A DNA stretch of 64,000 nucleotides, from NCBI RefSeq assembly GCF_000517065.1, contig NZ_KI912105.1:1782405-1846404 (forward strand), given 5' to 3'. The notes beneath the pieces were generated by a model, which was given only the letters and a program-made list of their open reading frames with translations, was not told where the DNA came from and did not search any database. Position numbers and translations under genes: made by a program. This document shows positions 61,709-64,000 of this stretch, piece after piece (position 1 is the first letter of the stretch; each line of letters begins with the position of its first letter). The DNA is from Alkaliflexus imshenetskii DSM 15055. Its GTDB lineage: Bacteria; Bacteroidota; Bacteroidia; Bacteroidales; Marinilabiliaceae.

Positions 61709-64000
61709 CTAAAGCGGTACAGTAAAAAAGAAGCAACTCCCTTCACCGGGTGATGAGACAACCCAAATTCGCCCGCCCATAAGTTCTACCCAGCTCTTAC
61801 AAATCGGCAGGCCCAATCCGGTACCGCCACTGTTTTTAAGTCTGGGGTCAGATATCTGGCTGAAACGATCAAAAATCATGGCATGATGCTCTTTCGCAAT
61901 GCCAATCCCATCGTCTTTCACAAAAAACAAGATCTCATTGGCGAGACACTCACATCCAACCTCCACATTACCGCCAGCTTTTGTGAATTTTATGGCATTT
62001 GAAATGAGCTTATTAAGCACCCTAGTCAGTTTTTGGGTATCACACTCCAGCACAAAACCCTTTTCACAGTTAACCGATGCTCTGAGGCGAATTTGCTTCT
62101 CAGCGGCCGCAACGCCAAAAGTGTCGGCAATGGAACTGACAACATCTGACACCAAATTGTTTGCCCTTACAATAGAGACCTGACCTGTTTCAATCTTAGA
62201 TATCTCTAACACATCATTGATAATCTCCAATAACTGATGTCCGCTCTTTACTATGATATCGAGGTAGAGCTTTCGGTTTGTGGCGGATAAACTCTCATCT
62301 TTCAGCAATTCGGCAAAACCCATGACACCATTCATTGGCGTACGTATTTCATGGCTCATATTGGCCAAAAACGCTGACTTCAGGCGATCGCTCTCTTCGG
62401 CACGTTCCTTCGCTTTCACCAATTCCGTTTCGATGCGTTTAGCCCGCGTCACATCTCTCACAATGCAAATGGTTTCATCCTCTTTAAAATAGACCATGCG
62501 TGCCTCAAACACACGCTCTTCATCCTCATTTCCCAGAACATAATTGTAGGTTTCAATTCTTCGGGTTGTCAATACCGAAGCAATTTTATCGCGGGTTAGT
62601 TTGGCCAGTTTCGGCGTGAGTACCTCTTCCACTTTTCGGTTCATAAAATCGGCCGATGGATGCAAGAGCTGATTCTCATTCACCACATGGAAATCCCTGA
62701 AGTATCCTTCTTTATCAAAAACAAAAATGAGGTCAGGAATCATGTTGAGCAAGCTCTTGATTTTGTTGTGATTTATCTCGGCCTTATCCAAAGCATCGCG
62801 CAAATTAACTACCAGTTGTTTCTCTTTGGTGATATCGGTAACGGTACCATACGCTTTGAGATGGGTTGACTCGCTGTTTTCAAGGATGCCCCGCCCCATT
62901 AAATGCTTTACAGCACCATCGGGCAGAACAACACGAAATTCCTCTTTCCAGAACCTTGCCTCGCCATTTGCCGGTTGCCATGCCTGTAACAAGCGTTTCC
63001 TGTCATCGGAATGTATCAAGGCCAGCAGAGAACGGATATCCGGCGGTCCATCCATATTACCAATAATAGCCTTTAGGTTACCATGCCAGACAAACTCTTT
63101 GTCAATACCATTCCACTCATAAATCACATCGTTGGTATGCATGGCCACCAACTGAAACCGCATCTCTTTCTCCTTAATTTCCATCTCGGCCTGCTTGCGG
63201 GCAGTAATGTCACGACCAAGCACCACTAGGCCTTTACGTGAACCATCTTTATTAAATAACGGCACTTTTATCACATCAAACACTCTGACACCACCTTTGG
63301 GTTGAGGAATGTGCTCTTCGATGCGGATGGGACGACCTTTCTTCCATGCCATGTTATCCGTTTCATGGCAAAACGTAAGCACTTCTCTTTTAGAAGGCAT
63401 CAACTCAATCAGCTGTGCATAGTCCATCCCCTGATAATCTACCCCCTTGAGGTCAAAAAGATCAACCAACGTATGATTTGCTTCAACCCATCTGCCCTCG
63501 CCATCTTTGAAACAGATAAAATCAGGTGTTGAGTTTATAAGAGTACGCAAGCGCATCTCGCTCTCTTCCAACGCGCGACGGGTAATGATGGCTTCACTAA
63601 AATCCTGAATAATGCCTATTCCGCCGGAAATTTCATGGTTACGGTTGTATATGGGGGCAGTCTTAAGCAGCAGACTCACCTGTTTTCCGCTCAAAGTTGA
63701 CATGTAAACGCCTTCAAACATCCCTTCGCGCCCTTCAAGGGCAGCATGCACGGCGGGCAAAATGCGGCGATCCATAGCCGATTTTAAATTAAATCCCTCT
63801 GCCTCGTTGGCCTGAACTCCAAGAATTGAACAAAAACGAGCATTTACTTTGGATATTGTGAGTTGGCGGTTAAAATAGAAGATGCCAACCGGAGAGTTCT
63901 CAAACAACATTCTGTGCATGTCGTGGCTGGTGGCAAAGCTTCCAAACTCAGCCGACTCTTCATCTGAAGTATCTGATGCAAGAGCCAAATCCTCTTCTAT
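61709..64000 (-). CDS. Multi-PAS sensor histidine kinase (5' end outside window)
   Basis: The frame is open to the right edge, so the N-terminus is missing (the first possible start inside, TTG at 63988, is unlikely). No transmembrane helix in the visible 763 residues. Order: PAS1 (about 27-145, LFENSPVGIFYFNRQ), PAS2 (about 145-265, FICFKDGEGRWVEANHTLVDLFDLKG), PAS3 (about 270-390), PAS4 (about 405-515, DLIFVFDKEGYFRDFHVV), HisKA with FLANMSHEIRTPMNGVMGFAELL, and HATPase (NKLISNAIKF, DDGIGIAKEHHAMIF, GGTGLGLPICK) ending in FFFTVPL. No receiver domain. Ligands of the PAS domains are unknown. It lies alone on the minus strand, convergent with the alkylation repair gene. Confidence 0.9.
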   Translation of the reverse strand: MEEDLALASDTSDEESAEFGSFATSHDMHRMLFENSPVGIFYFNRQLTISKVNARFCSILGVQANEAEGFNLKSAMDRRILPAVHAALEGREGMFEGVYMSTLSGKQVSLLLKTAPIYNRNHEISGGIGIIQDFSEAIITRRALEESEMRLRTLINSTPDFICFKDGEGRWVEANHTLVDLFDLKGVDYQGMDYAQLIELMPSKREVLTFCHETDNMAWKKGRPIRIEEHIPQPKGGVRVFDVIKVPLFNKDGSRKGLVVLGRDITARKQAEMEIKEKEMRFQLVAMHTNDVIYEWNGIDKEFVWHGNLKAIIGNMDGPPDIRSLLALIHSDDRKRLLQAWQPANGEARFWKEEFRVVLPDGAVKHLMGRGILENSESTHLKAYGTVTDITKEKQLVVNLRDALDKAEINHNKIKSLLNMIPDLIFVFDKEGYFRDFHVVNENQLLHPSADFMNRKVEEVLTPKLAKLTRDKIASVLTTRRIETYNYVLGNEDEERVFEARMVYFKEDETICIVRDVTRAKRIETELVKAKERAEESDRLKSAFLANMSHEIRTPMNGVMGFAELLKDESLSATNRKLYLDIIVKSGHQLLEIINDVLEISKIETGQVSIVRANNLVSDVVSSIADTFGVAAAEKQIRLRASVNCEKGFVLECDTQKLTRVLNKLISNAIKFTKAGGNVEVGCECLANEILFFVKDDGIGIAKEHHAMIFDRFSQISDPRLKNSGGTGLGLPICKSWVELMGGRIWVVSSPGEGSCFFFTVPL

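Noticed and set aside
1-64000. CRISPR arrays, rRNA genes and long tandem repeats
   Set aside because: None were found on reading the window; only short isolated inverted repeats occur.

Overview
The window looks like chromosomal DNA of a Bacteroidota species, most likely of the Bacteroidales/Marinilabiliales type. The reasons are: promoters of the Bacteroidota form (TTG, 20-21 bases, TAnnTTTG) in front of both tRNAs, rplM and sdhC; a lamin-tail protein with a C-terminal module of the type IX secretion kind; short TonB proteins with the MPEFPGG motif; a DUF2723 membrane protein; PD40/TPR and PepSY-like proteins; a three-gene sdhCAB operon; and few clear Shine-Dalgarno sites. About 50 protein genes and two tRNAs (Ala-GGC, Gln-UUG) are present. 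No rRNA, CRISPR array, transposase or integrase was seen.

Layout. 1-2300: two helical DUF4398-like envelope proteins, an ECF-type sigma factor and a PepSY-like protein. 2300-12000: lamin-tail secreted protein, asd, DUF3788 protein, fhs, hflX and two paralogous TonB proteins. 12260-17720: tRNA-Ala, a flippase-like membrane protein, then a ModA-like lipoprotein translationally coupled to a large hybrid histidine kinase. 17714-23865 (minus): DUF2723 protein, polysaccharide deacetylase, purD, DUF6427 protein. 24066-30150: tRNA-Gln, a small outer-membrane protein, TlpA-like thioredoxin, small unknown proteins, pyrH, and a TPR/PD40/SPOR protein. 30300-33160 (minus): the rplM-rpsI-rpsB-tsf translation operon.

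The accessory part begins near 33.3 kb. 33360-35096 encodes a complete subclass B1 metallo-beta-lactamase with a small unknown protein and a flavodoxin-fold oxidoreductase. 35241-43829 is a heavy-metal-type RND efflux set (TolC/CzcC, RND pump, adaptor). Its response regulator and sensor kinase sit at opposite ends, and an mgtC-mgtE chimeric gene remnant lies inside it. 44401-48482 holds guanine deaminase, 3-methyladenine glycosylase, a barrel protein, a CDF-like transporter with an HMA-like head, a DedA-like protein and a CAP-domain protein. 48602-52740 is an arsenic operon read leftward (arsR, arsC, arsM, acr3, MFS), preceded by a perfect 17-bp inverted repeat.

53344-56809 carries an AAA+ ATPase gene followed 9 bases later by a large subtilisin-like protease gene. 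The protease gene is broken by two single-base deletions, one just after its catalytic Asp motif and one after the Ser motif. This AAA-subtilase pair is the best candidate in the window for a little-described system and resembles an accessory conflict/defence module, but no function is proven. From 57158 on the core chromosome resumes with sdhCAB, a DNA alkylation repair protein and a multi-PAS histidine kinase that runs off the right edge.
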